Part shown: positions 35,650 to 42,366 of the stretch, piece by piece | Numbering within the stretch: position 1 is the first letter of the stretch | Layout of the letters: the number at the start of each line of letters is the position of its first letter | Assembly (NCBI GenBank): GCA_017551515.1 | Contig: JAFZLK010000028.1 | Location: forward strand, 1 to 58,569 | Origin: Bacteroidales bacterium | Lineage (GTDB): Bacteria > Bacteroidota > Bacteroidia > Bacteroidales > ML635J-15 | Direction of reading: 5' to 3' | Length of the DNA: 58,569 bases | Position numbers and translations under genes: made by a program | Notes under the pieces: model-generated | Told to the model about the DNA's origin: nothing | Database searches by the model: none | What the model saw: only the letters and a program-made list of their open reading frames with translations

Positions 35650-35709
35650 CGAATTATTTCAATATAACATTCCCAATATTTGCAATCCAATAACTAAAGT
35701 TGCGCGAAC

Positions 35710-35740
35710 AAAAAAAGCAGCCGACTATTGCCGACTGCTG
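35710..35740 (-). terminator. Probable terminator of the 35823 gene
   Basis: AGCAG...CTGCT imperfect hairpin followed on the minus strand by T7. Confidence 0.45.
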
Positions 35741-35822
35741 AAAATCACAATTCCAATACTTTTATAAAATCAAATGTTTATAAGAATTCTGTAAATTATG
35801 GGAATCAGACAGAACAATGTTC

Positions 35823-35996
35823 CTAAAAGTTTCCATCCGATATTGATTTCATAAACTCGTATGCTTTACGCCACTTTTCCATTTCCGCATTATAGGATTC
35901 CTTTTCCTCATCTGTGCGAACACGAAACGAATGCAAAAGCAAATTTCTTGTTTCGCTTTCATTCAAAATCGGCGTATCTGCTATTCTTGTTGCCAT
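35823..35996 (-). CDS. Small hypothetical protein
   Basis: 57 aa from the chosen ATG: charged, probably helical (ILNESETRNLLLHSFRVRTDEEKESYNAEMEKWRKAYEFMKSI). I do not recognise it. A consensus TATTTTTG box lies 17 bp upstream and a hairpin with a T-run follows at 35710, so it looks like an independent transcription unit. It could be an orphan regulator or antitoxin-like protein. The longer frame from 36056 starts upstream of the promoter box. Confidence 0.55.
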   Translation of the reverse strand: MATRIADTPILNESETRNLLLHSFRVRTDEEKESYNAEMEKWRKAYEFMKSISDGNF

Positions 35997-36013
35997 TACT
36001 CGTAAATTTTGTG

Positions 36014-36021
36014 CAAAAATA
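36014..36021 (-). promoter_or_regulatory. Promoter -7 box of the 35823 gene
   Basis: TATTTTTG on the minus strand, 17 bp before ATG 35996. Confidence 0.6.
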
Positions 36022-36292
36022 CGAAAAAATTTTATTACATTGACTAATACCTTCAAAAAAATTAAATCGGTTTATGCTCTTGAAAAGTGCATCCGCAAAT
36101 TCTCCTCACTCATTGGCAAACCTTTTGCCCTGCATACCAACAATTTGAAGCAAGAGAACGGCATCACATACATGATTTTATATGGTGGCGTTGCTACGAA
36201 AAACAAAAACAGCAACCGACATTTGCCGACTGATGTAAACCATAGTAATCTGGATTTGCAACCTTTAGCTATATGCAACAGCAATAATCCGC

Positions 36293-36520
36293 TTATATGC
36301 TGTAAAACAATACATTTTCGATAGGTATGCAAACAGAAGGATCGTTTTTCATTTCTATTGCACGGCGTTTCAGTTCCTTCAATTCATCTTCAACTGAAAA
36401 TTCGTCAATGTCATTACGCTTTATTAATGTCATTGCGTATGAATAAACCAAATATTCAAGTTCTTTTCTTGAATATTGTCCACACGACGGCAATTCAATA
36501 TTAATTTTTACCGTATCCAT
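36293..36520 (-). CDS. Small hypothetical protein, antitoxin-like size
   Basis: 75 aa from ATG 36520 (MDTVKINIELPSCGQYSRKELEYLVYSYAMTLIKRN ... VEDELKELKRRAIEMKNDPSVCIP). An N-terminal strand followed by helices is the layout of ribbon-helix-helix-type or similar small antitoxins, but no toxin gene follows. The upstream box TATCTTTG ends 19 bp before this ATG; the longer frame from 36610 would start inside the 6S-like RNA region and is rejected. The 36057-36292 gap below it shows nothing convincing. Confidence 0.6.
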   Translation of the reverse strand: MDTVKINIELPSCGQYSRKELEYLVYSYAMTLIKRNDIDEFSVEDELKELKRRAIEMKNDPSVCIPIENVLFYSI

Positions 36521-36539
36521 ATTAAATTCTTTATATCCG

Positions 36540-36547
36540 CAAAGATA
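36540..36547 (-). promoter_or_regulatory. Promoter -7 box of the 36293 gene
   Basis: TATCTTTG on the minus strand, 19 bp before ATG 36520. Confidence 0.65.
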
Positions 36548-36586
36548 CAGATGTTTTGTAATTTGCCAAAAACTTATGTTATTTTT

Positions 36587-36811
36587 AATGACTATCCGCA
36601 ATTTGCACAAAAAGGAGATTCCGCATAAGCGAACTCACAAGGCTCGTTCCTGCGCCTGTTCGTTCAGCTTTGTGGAATGACTCTATAGGCGTCATTTCGG
36701 AAGTTGTGATGAACCAGCGATACGGAACGGGGAGCTGTGTGAATCAAACTGTCCGAAATCTCCTTCAGGTTCATTGTTATGTGATGATTGCGGATAATCA
36801 TTTTATTTTTT
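36587..36811 (+). ncRNA. Rod-shaped RNA, probable 6S RNA
   Basis: About 215 nt folding into one long rod. The closing helix is 16 bp with one mismatch (36587-36602 with 36787-36802), followed by a 9-bp helix (36612-36620 with 36757-36765). Next comes an open symmetric bubble of 14 and 14 nt (36621-36634, 36743-36756). The stem then resumes as TCACA/TGTGA, GCTC/GAGC and GTTCC/GGAAC, and an apical AATGAC/GTCATT hairpin ends it. A large central bubble in a closed rod is the hallmark of 6S RNA, which mimics an open promoter and binds RNA polymerase. A T-rich run after 36801 favours the plus strand; two internal G.U pairs agree, one closing-helix pair does not. Confidence 0.62.
36784..36811 (+). 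terminator. Terminator of the 6S-like RNA
   Basis: ATGATT/AATCAT hairpin followed by TTTATTTTTT. It shares its bases with the closing helix of the RNA. Confidence 0.6.
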
Positions 36812-36970
36812 AGAAGGATAAAACTTCACTGAAAATTTTTGCGTATATACGCAATTTTTGTCAATGAAAAATAGTATTTTGTTGTAATATAGAAAGTTAA
36901 GCAATAAGTGACTTTTTGAGATTTTTGACACAAAAAAGATACAAATTCGTAATTTAAGGTTCAAATATTA

Positions 36971-37717
36971 TTAAACAAAGTCATTTAGGACTTCTATAAG
37001 GATAATAACTACAAGTAATGTAGTTACGATTATAGGCACTGTTTTAGACTCTGTGTCTTCCATCTTTTCCATTTTTTTCCAACCAGAATATGTCGCGGCA
37101 AGAGCAAAAAGGAAAACAAATCCAACTAAACCAGGAATTATTAATGACAAAAGTTCATTTAAAGTTGGGTCAATTAAGCTGATTATCATTCTTAATAAAG
37201 CAAGTATTATCGGGCCACAAACAAATATTGTTGTTGCTGTAAATATTGTATTGGCACCTGCTTTACCAGGAAAAGTTTCTGATTTTCTGAGTTTAACTAC
37301 CCCAATAAACCTAAAGACAATAGAAACAATAATTGGAAAAATCATAATTGCTGATCCAATTTGAATTCCTAATTTCCATCCAAACCACAATATAAAAGGC
37401 GTTATGACTATAGGTGCAGCTCCAAATATAATCGATGAAATACGCAACATTTTTATTGCCATAATATCATTTTTGTTCACAGCCTTGACTAAACAACCAA
37501 GACCCATAATAATTGAAATATAAGACCATATTTCAATTAAAAGAACGATTAACGGTATAACTATATAAGCAATTTGAATCCATAACCATAACGATTGAAT
37601 GTAATTAGCATTATATATAAAAACCATAAAAATTATTGATACAATGATTCCCAAACAAAGCCCAACAATGCTGTTACAAATTTTTAACATTGCTGATTTA
37701 TAAGCCTTTTCGTCCAT
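36971..37717 (-). CDS. Multi-pass membrane protein, paralog of the 21214 gene
   Basis: 248 aa from the chosen ATG, set by alignment with the 21214 paralog (both begin MD-x-x-AYK). About five or six membrane segments. Shared blocks: AYKSAMLKI, GLGCLVKAVNKNDIMAIKMLRISSI and LRKSETFPGKAGAN. The frame stays open upstream to a GTG at 37771, and the intervening DNA is conserved with the paralog's leader even though that leader is out of frame there. So it may be an untranslated leader or an N-terminal extension of up to 18 residues. Function unknown. The gene is directly downstream of structured element B. Confidence 0.72.
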   Translation of the reverse strand: MDEKAYKSAMLKICNSIVGLCLGIIVSIIFMVFIYNANYIQSLWLWIQIAYIVIPLIVLLIEIWSYISIIMGLGCLVKAVNKNDIMAIKMLRISSIIFGAAPIVITPFILWFGWKLGIQIGSAIMIFPIIVSIVFRFIGVVKLRKSETFPGKAGANTIFTATTIFVCGPIILALLRMIISLIDPTLNELLSLIIPGLVGFVFLFALAATYSGWKKMEKMEDTESKTVPIIVTTLLVVIILIEVLNDFV

Positions 37718-37784
37718 ATCTTCTTGCCGGTTATATTCCATCGGCACATCGGTTTTTAATTTTTTGCCCACCAGTACCTAAAAG

Positions 37785-37793
37785 GCAAATTTA
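37785..37793 (-). promoter_or_regulatory. Promoter -7 box of the 36971 gene
   Basis: TAAATTTGC on the minus strand, just after the terminal hairpin of element B. The following AGGTACTGGTGGGCA is also found after element A. Confidence 0.7.
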
Positions 37794-38002
37794 ACACAAA
37801 AGAAGCGTGGCACTGATATACCACTTCTTTGGCTGAAGGTCGTGAGAATTACCTGTGATATAAAAAGCAGTAAATTGTCCACGCTGTACGCGCGACCTAT
37901 TACACTCTCTTGATATCGTTGAAAATTTCTCACGTTTTCAGCCACAAGACGAGCATAACGCTTCGTTAGTCAATATGTACGGCTTGGCGAACCAAACCGA
38001 TG

Positions 38003-38011
38003 GCAAATATA
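38003..38011 (-). promoter_or_regulatory. Promoter -7 box of structured element B
   Basis: TATATTTGC on the minus strand, 5 bp before the first hairpin of the element. The equivalent position in copy A (25022-25030) reads CTAATTTGC. Confidence 0.65.
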
Positions 38012-38131
38012 AGGAATGGGAATGGAATGGCAAAATTTATTTTTTATTTCTTATCCCAAACAACACGCAAAATTCCACTCAAAAAAAACACGCAAATGTT
38101 CATTTCTTTAATTTACAACCACTTACAGCGG

Positions 38132-38220
38132 TTTATTACAAGTTTTACGGTGTTTTTTGAGCCAAAATTTACAAGTTTTACGGCATTTTTAGGAGCGAAA
38201 TTTACAAGTTTTGCAAAATT
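38132..38220. repeat. Three tandem TTTACAAGTTTTACGG units
   Basis: About 33-bp period: units begin near 38134, 38167 and 38200, each with TTACAAGTTTT(A/G)C, the first two followed by GG and a T-run. The rest of the 38012-38418 gap is A/T-rich with no gene or clear promoter. Confidence 0.65.
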
Positions 38221-38418
38221 ACAATTTATTGTAACACAAATTATTAAGTCAGAATTTTAACAAAAATTCATTGATTTTAACATTTTGTTAAGTCACAAAA
38301 TTGCGTATCAATTCGGAATGGCTTGGAAATTGGCAAGAATACTTCTTTTTTTTCACAAAATGCTCGTCCAATTTTGCAATAAAAACATTCGCTCCTATTT
38401 TAATTTTTATCATTATGA

Positions 38419-39201
38419 TTATAGCATCTCCACGACTTCTCCGAACTTCAAAATCCTGTCGGCATTGGTTTCGTTGAACAGCAAATGTACAAAATCGCGT
38501 TTCTTTTGGTTCAAATCAATTTCTGCGAGACGGTTTTGTATTGCTCTTTTTAGTTCTTCCATTGACGAAATTCCAGTTTTTAAACGCAAAAAGTCAATAT
38601 TGGGACGAGTTTTCGAAAGCAGGAAGATTGTGTCGTAAAAGTCGCGTCCCTTCTGGCGCGAAAGAATGGCGGAGAATTTCATTGCACACAGCACATCCAA
38701 AGGCGGAACCTGAATGCTGAAGAAAAAACCCATCTTGTTTATGTTTGCCACAATTGGCTGGTACGCAACACCATGATTCTGTGCTTCTACTTTCAACAAA
38801 AGTCTTTCGTCACGATGTCCAGTCAGCCCCAAATTGAAAAGCATCTGCGGAAAATAAAGGTTGCGCCGAAAAGCAGTCAGTCGCGGATTGGGCTTATCAC
38901 GAGTCTCTACATCTATGTTGTTGTTGCGCAAATAGTTGACAACGCTATCGGTCATTGCCATAAATTCTTTTTCGTCCAAATCCTTGCAGTCGAAGTCCAA
39001 ATCTTCCGAAAACCTGTCGATTCCTTGAACCAACCTTAAATTTGTACCGCCAATAAACGACACCTTACTGATATACGGCGTAGTTGCCAAATGGTCAAGT
39101 ATCTGCAACTGCAAATATTCCTTAAGCATATAGCGGTCGAAACGGTTTTCGTTTGCTATTGTCGCGGGAAAAAAACTGCGAATGTATTCAATATCAATCA
39201 T
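38419..39201 (-). CDS. AbiEii/AbiGii-family nucleotidyltransferase toxin
   Basis: 260 aa, type IV toxin (AbiEii/MenT-like nucleotidyltransferase). Core motif FIGGTNLRLVQGIDRFSEDLDFD (about residues 43-65) carries the GG..L and the two catalytic Asp. The later VPPLDVLCAMKFSAILSRQKGRDFYDTIFLL block matches the family (K..A...R...RD..D). Relatives stop growth by modifying tRNA or nucleotides and can give phage resistance. It overlaps the antitoxin gene by 4 bp (ATGA). Confidence 0.87.
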   Translation of the reverse strand: MIDIEYIRSFFPATIANENRFDRYMLKEYLQLQILDHLATTPYISKVSFIGGTNLRLVQGIDRFSEDLDFDCKDLDEKEFMAMTDSVVNYLRNNNIDVETRDKPNPRLTAFRRNLYFPQMLFNLGLTGHRDERLLLKVEAQNHGVAYQPIVANINKMGFFFSIQVPPLDVLCAMKFSAILSRQKGRDFYDTIFLLSKTRPNIDFLRLKTGISSMEELKRAIQNRLAEIDLNQKKRDFVHLLFNETNADRILKFGEVVEML

Positions 39202-39815
39202 AATCCATAAACCTTTAGTAAACAAGCAGTTCTCTTTTCCAATGTCTTGCTCGCAAATACAGTCAGATACTTCTCCATACGCGCCGTATCAAATTCGCTT
39301 TGCATATAATCATCGTCAAGGCGAAGGTCTTCCATGTCTTGTTCTGTCTTGTAGAACGGATTGAGATAAAGCAAGTCGAGAAGGGCTTTTTCGGGCGTGG
39401 CAAACAACAACCCGCGTCCGTTTTGCATCATTTTTAACTCGTAGCCGAAGAAAAGCGGAATCTTTACATTCTGATAGAAAAATGTACCGAAAGCATTTGT
39501 GAACTTTGCGGTTTTCAGTGTACTTACGCTTGTAAACTGCACAACTTCTTCGGGAATCATACCGTAAAACGACAATGCGCTGTGTGTGCTTATGTAAGAT
39601 GGTGCATAAATGCGGTTTGCCACATATTGCGAAAAATCTGGGACTTGCTTATATTCAGGAAAAGCGTAATATTCGTTACGCAACTTCACAATCAAGCCCT
39701 TGCGACACCAACGCGTAAGATTGTTGCGGTCGAAATCCTTCTCCCACAACAATACCTGATTGATGTTGAAACACCCCATTGGGAACATCTTTTCTCTAAA
39801 CGACAAAAAGTCCAT
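39198..39815 (-). CDS. AbiEi-family antitoxin
   Basis: 205 aa, AbiEi-like antitoxin with an N-terminal winged-helix segment (FNINQVLLWEKDFDRNNLTRWCRKGLIVKLRNEYYAFPEYK) and a C-terminal domain containing STHSALSFYGMIPEEV and ATPEKALLDLLYL, both typical of the family. AbiEi represses its own operon and blocks AbiEii activity. TATTTTTG box at 39841, 26 bp upstream. Together with the next gene it forms a type IV toxin-antitoxin/abortive-infection pair. Confidence 0.85.
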   Translation of the reverse strand: MDFLSFREKMFPMGCFNINQVLLWEKDFDRNNLTRWCRKGLIVKLRNEYYAFPEYKQVPDFSQYVANRIYAPSYISTHSALSFYGMIPEEVVQFTSVSTLKTAKFTNAFGTFFYQNVKIPLFFGYELKMMQNGRGLLFATPEKALLDLLYLNPFYKTEQDMEDLRLDDDYMQSEFDTARMEKYLTVFASKTLEKRTACLLKVYGL

Positions 39816-39840
39816 CTGTTTTTTTATTTCTAAAACTCTG

Positions 39841-39848
39841 CAAAAATA
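39841..39848 (-). promoter_or_regulatory. Promoter -7 box of the AbiE module
   Basis: TATTTTTG on the minus strand, 26 bp before ATG 39815. Confidence 0.6.
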
Positions 39849-39922
39849 ATGATTTTTGGAAACAAAATTACATTTTGCAAAAAAAAATATTTGCTCGCAT
39901 TTAACTTATTAGCAAACAACAC

Positions 39923-40621
39923 TTACAATTCCCTTAACGCACTTAGCAACCTTTTCATCCCCTCCGAAGCAGTTGTTTTAAAATGAGTGAAGCCCAACTG
40001 AGTACACTCTGGCCTTTCTTCCGGGTCGATTACGAATTTAGGAACTTCACGATGCGCATAGTTTATAAAATCCGATGCTGGATACACCGTAAAAGAAGTT
40101 CCTATTACAACAAAAATATCGGCATTGCTTATATAATTAATCGCCAGACTAGTATTGCTGACATATTCGCCGAACATCACAACATACGGACGCAACTGCG
40201 AACCATCTTCGGCTTTATCACCAACCTTTATAGGAGTTGTCAATGGGTATTCCTTAATACATGTTGAGCGATTATTCATGGAACAAACTTTACTTAATTC
40301 TCCATGCAGATGAATAACTTGCGTTTAACCAGCGCGTTCGTGCAGATTGTCAACATTTTGCGTTATAACGGTTACCTCATAATCTTTCTCCATTTCGGCA
40401 ATCATTCTATGCGCCTCATTCGGAAAGACTTCTGCAAGATGTTTTCGCCTTAAATTGTAAAACTCAAGGCATTTTTGAGTATCATTGTACAACGCATCAG
40501 CACTAGCCAGACGAAGCCATTCTTCATTTGTCCACAAACCATTTTTGCCACGGAACGTACTCAATCCGCTTTCCGCACTGACACCAGCGCCAGTAAGGAA
40601 AACAATATGCTGTCGTACCAT
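39923..40621 (-). pseudogene. Sir2-family deacylase interrupted by one stop codon
   Basis: The minus-strand frame encodes a whole sirtuin except for a TAA at 40325-40327. Before it: FLTGAGVSAESGLSTFRG and TQNVDNLHERAG. Directly after it, in the same frame: TQVIHLHGELSKVCS with the catalytic His, then LRPYVVMFGE, VIGTSFTVYPA and the end. No base is lost or gained; one change from a Ser-type codon would restore about 232 aa. As written, the first product (98 aa) lacks the catalytic His. It lies 24 bp after trxB on the same strand. Sequencing error or readthrough are alternatives. Confidence 0.85.
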
Positions 40622-40645
40622 TACCAATATTTCTGTAGTCAGAAA

Positions 40646-41578
40646 CTAGTATTCCAACAAAAAATGCTCTGCATCGATAGCAGCCTTGCAACCCGAACCG
40701 GCAGCCGTAATTGCCTGACGGTAATTCGGATCCTGAACATCGCCACAAGCGAACACACCTGGAACATTCGTCTTAGCCGTGCCTGGAACGGTCTTTATGT
40801 AGCCCTTGTCGTCAAGGTCAATGTACTTTGCAAAAACCTTGGTGTTGGGCGTATGTCCGATAGCAACAAAGAAACCGCTGATTTCGATTACCTTTTCCTC
40901 GTTGGTCTTGTTGTTGAGCAGACGAGCGCCAGTCACGCCATCCATTTCGTTGCCAAGGACTTCCTTGGTATTGCAGTTCCAAAGCACTTCGATTTTCGGA
41001 TTTTCCATCACGCGCTGCTGCATTGCCTTCGATGCACGAAGTTCGTCGCGACGAACAATCATGTAAACCTTGTTGCAAATGCCAGCAAGATAGGTAGCTT
41101 CCTCGGCAGCAGTATCGCCACCACCAACTACTGCGACATCTTTCTTGCGATAGAAAAATCCATCGCAGGTAGCACAAGCCGACACGCCAAAGCCTTTGAG
41201 CTTCTGTTCCGACTCAAGTCCAAGATAGTTGGCTGTTGCACCGGTAGCAATAATCACAACTTCGGCATCAATTTCGTCGCCATTGTCAACAACTACATGG
41301 AATGGACGGTGCGAAAAGTCAACCTCGGTAATAATACCACTGCGCACATCGGTTCCGAAACGTTTTGCCTGCTCGCGAAGCTGGTTCATCATTTCGGGTC
41401 CGGTTACACCATTGGGGTAACCAGGGAAATTCTCAATCTCGGTAGTGATTGTCAACTGACCGCCAGGCTGCAAACCTTCGTAAACAACTGGGCTTAAATT
41501 TGCTCTCGATGCATATATTGCTGCCGTGAAACCAGCAGGTCCTGAACCTATAATCAGGCATTTAACTTTTTCTGTCAT
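40646..41578 (-). CDS. trxB: Thioredoxin reductase
   Basis: 310 aa low-molecular-weight flavoprotein that reduces thioredoxin with NADPH. FAD motif LIIGSGPAGFTAAIYASR (about 8-25), redox-active CATCDG (about residue 136), NADPH motif VVGGGDTAAEEA (about 149-160) and the C-terminal FACGDVQDPNYRQAITAAGSGCKAAID. TATTTTTG box 28 bp upstream. The broken sirtuin follows on the same strand, probably in the same transcript. Confidence 0.97.
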   Translation of the reverse strand: MTEKVKCLIIGSGPAGFTAAIYASRANLSPVVYEGLQPGGQLTITTEIENFPGYPNGVTGPEMMNQLREQAKRFGTDVRSGIITEVDFSHRPFHVVVDNGDEIDAEVVIIATGATANYLGLESEQKLKGFGVSACATCDGFFYRKKDVAVVGGGDTAAEEATYLAGICNKVYMIVRRDELRASKAMQQRVMENPKIEVLWNCNTKEVLGNEMDGVTGARLLNNKTNEEKVIEISGFFVAIGHTPNTKVFAKYIDLDDKGYIKTVPGTAKTNVPGVFACGDVQDPNYRQAITAAGSGCKAAIDAEHFLLEY

Positions 41579-41605
41579 ATTCTTTTACTTAAACTCAAAT
41601 TTCGG

Positions 41606-41613
41606 CAAAAATA
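41606..41613 (-). promoter_or_regulatory. trxB promoter -7 box
   Basis: TATTTTTG on the minus strand, 28 bp before the ATG. Confidence 0.6.
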
Positions 41614-41621
41614 AAAAATAT

Positions 41622-41653
41622 TTACGATTTAGGATTTACGATTTACGATTTTT
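41622..41653. repeat. TTTACGATT direct repeats
   Basis: Three TTTACGATT or TTTAGGATT units in a row in the trxB-41731 divergent gap; the same word occurs at 20291 and 44781. Confidence 0.65.
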
Positions 41654-41676
41654 TGTTTTTTGTGTGGAAAAAGCAT

Positions 41677-41684
41677 TATATTTG
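41677..41684 (+). promoter_or_regulatory. Promoter -7 box of the 41731 gene
   Basis: TATATTTG, 46 bp before the ATG. Confidence 0.65.
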
Positions 41685-41730
41685 TCACCGATAATATTCA
41701 AAAGTTTAACGATAAAATAGTGAATCTAAC

Positions 41731-42219
41731 ATGAAAAAATTTTTAGTAGCAGTAATCATTGCGATTATCAGTATTTCTGCAGTAAGCGCACAAAGTATGG
41801 ATATAATACTACATGATGGCAAGTACAATAAAATGTGGGGAGAAGTGACATACAACACAATCATTGAAAAATACGACTCATACGGCAGACTTACATATCT
41901 GGAATGTGCAGGCAAAGGCGATGAACCGTGCCCAATTTCTTTACCATATATTCAAGAAGAAAGTTCTTTTGAGAAAGCAATACAAAATGCGACTGTAAAT
42001 ATGGAAGTTCAAATTCTTAATGACCTAAAGGCAGGAAAGGACCGCGGAGAATTCAAGTACAAGTACATAACTCTTTCGTACAAAAATGCGAAACTCGCCA
42101 CCAACGAATCTGGCGCAGAAGAATTGCAATACGACTGGTCAATAACAGATTTCAGAACAGTCCGTGATGTAAAAGATATTATGAAATACAAGGAAGCATT
42201 AGACAGGCAGAAGGAATAA
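41731..42219 (+). CDS. Secreted hypothetical protein
   Basis: 162 aa with a signal peptide (MKKFLVAVIIAIISISAVSAQ). The mature part is mixed alpha/beta and unrecognised; it starts MDIILHDGKYNKMWGEVTYNTIIEKYDSYGRL, which resembles short secreted proteins of Bacteroidota whose role is unknown. Own promoter box upstream and a large hairpin/terminator (42249) downstream make it a single-gene unit. Confidence 0.65.
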   Translation: MKKFLVAVIIAIISISAVSAQSMDIILHDGKYNKMWGEVTYNTIIEKYDSYGRLTYLECAGKGDEPCPISLPYIQEESSFEKAIQNATVNMEVQILNDLKAGKDRGEFKYKYITLSYKNAKLATNESGAEELQYDWSITDFRTVRDVKDIMKYKEALDRQKE

Positions 42220-42248
42220 CGGGAGAAAAACATTAAACCGCCCACCTA

Positions 42249-42302
42249 AAAAAAACGGAATCAGATCCTGAAACGAGTTCAGGATGACATTCCGTTTTTT
42301 GA
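42249..42302. terminator. Nested-palindrome terminator carrying an extragenic repeat
   Basis: Outer arms AAAAAACGGAAT/ATTCCGTTTTTT and inner arms ATCCTGAA/TTCAGGAT form one long, nearly perfect hairpin ending in T6. The inner part (ATCCTGAAACGAGTTCAGGAT) is a repeat also seen, degenerate, near 50.43 kb. Confidence 0.8.
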
Positions 42303-42342
42303 CCTTTTAAATCATTGAATTCTTGAATCATTGATTTTTCCT

Positions 42343-42350
42343 TACCTTTG
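42343..42350 (+). promoter_or_regulatory. Promoter -7 box of the nucleotidyltransferase gene
   Basis: TACCTTTG, 16 bp before ATG 42367. Confidence 0.7.
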
Positions 42351-42366
42351 CGAAAATTTTTAACAA

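Larger units (their letters stand above)
37766..38011 (-). ncRNA. Structured RNA element, copy B
   Basis: Second copy of the element at 24784-25030, about 245 nt. It has a UUCG-loop hairpin (37981-37998), a TAACG/CGTTA hairpin (37956-37968), and a main stem GGCTGA..CGTGAGAA (37831-37848) with TTCTCACG..TCAGCC (37927-37943). Inside are a GTAA/TTAC helix and a CACGC/GCGCG hairpin; a long terminal hairpin lies at 37799-37830. The main stem differs from copy A on both arms yet stays paired. A perfect TATATTTGC box at 38003-38011 gives the RNA its own promoter on the minus strand. Confidence 0.78.

Noticed and set aside
36072..36332. 86-codon minus-strand frame after the 36293 gene
   Set aside because: Overlaps the 3' end of the better-supported 75-aa gene and has no promoter, terminator or recognisable protein features.
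36590..36710. Minus-strand short frame over the 6S-like RNA (ending FVQIADSH)
   Set aside because: The region is explained by a rod-shaped RNA fold; open frames on conserved RNA genes are common annotation artefacts.
34992..39815. Integrated mobile element spanning the toxin-antitoxin genes
   Set aside because: No integrase, transposase, direct attachment repeats or tRNA edge could be found; the modules appear independent.
40475..41497. Long plus-strand open frame (340 codons) opposite trxB
   Set aside because: It is an antisense shadow of a clear thioredoxin reductase with complete FAD, CATC and NADPH motifs; the plus-strand product has no recognisable domain and no promoter.
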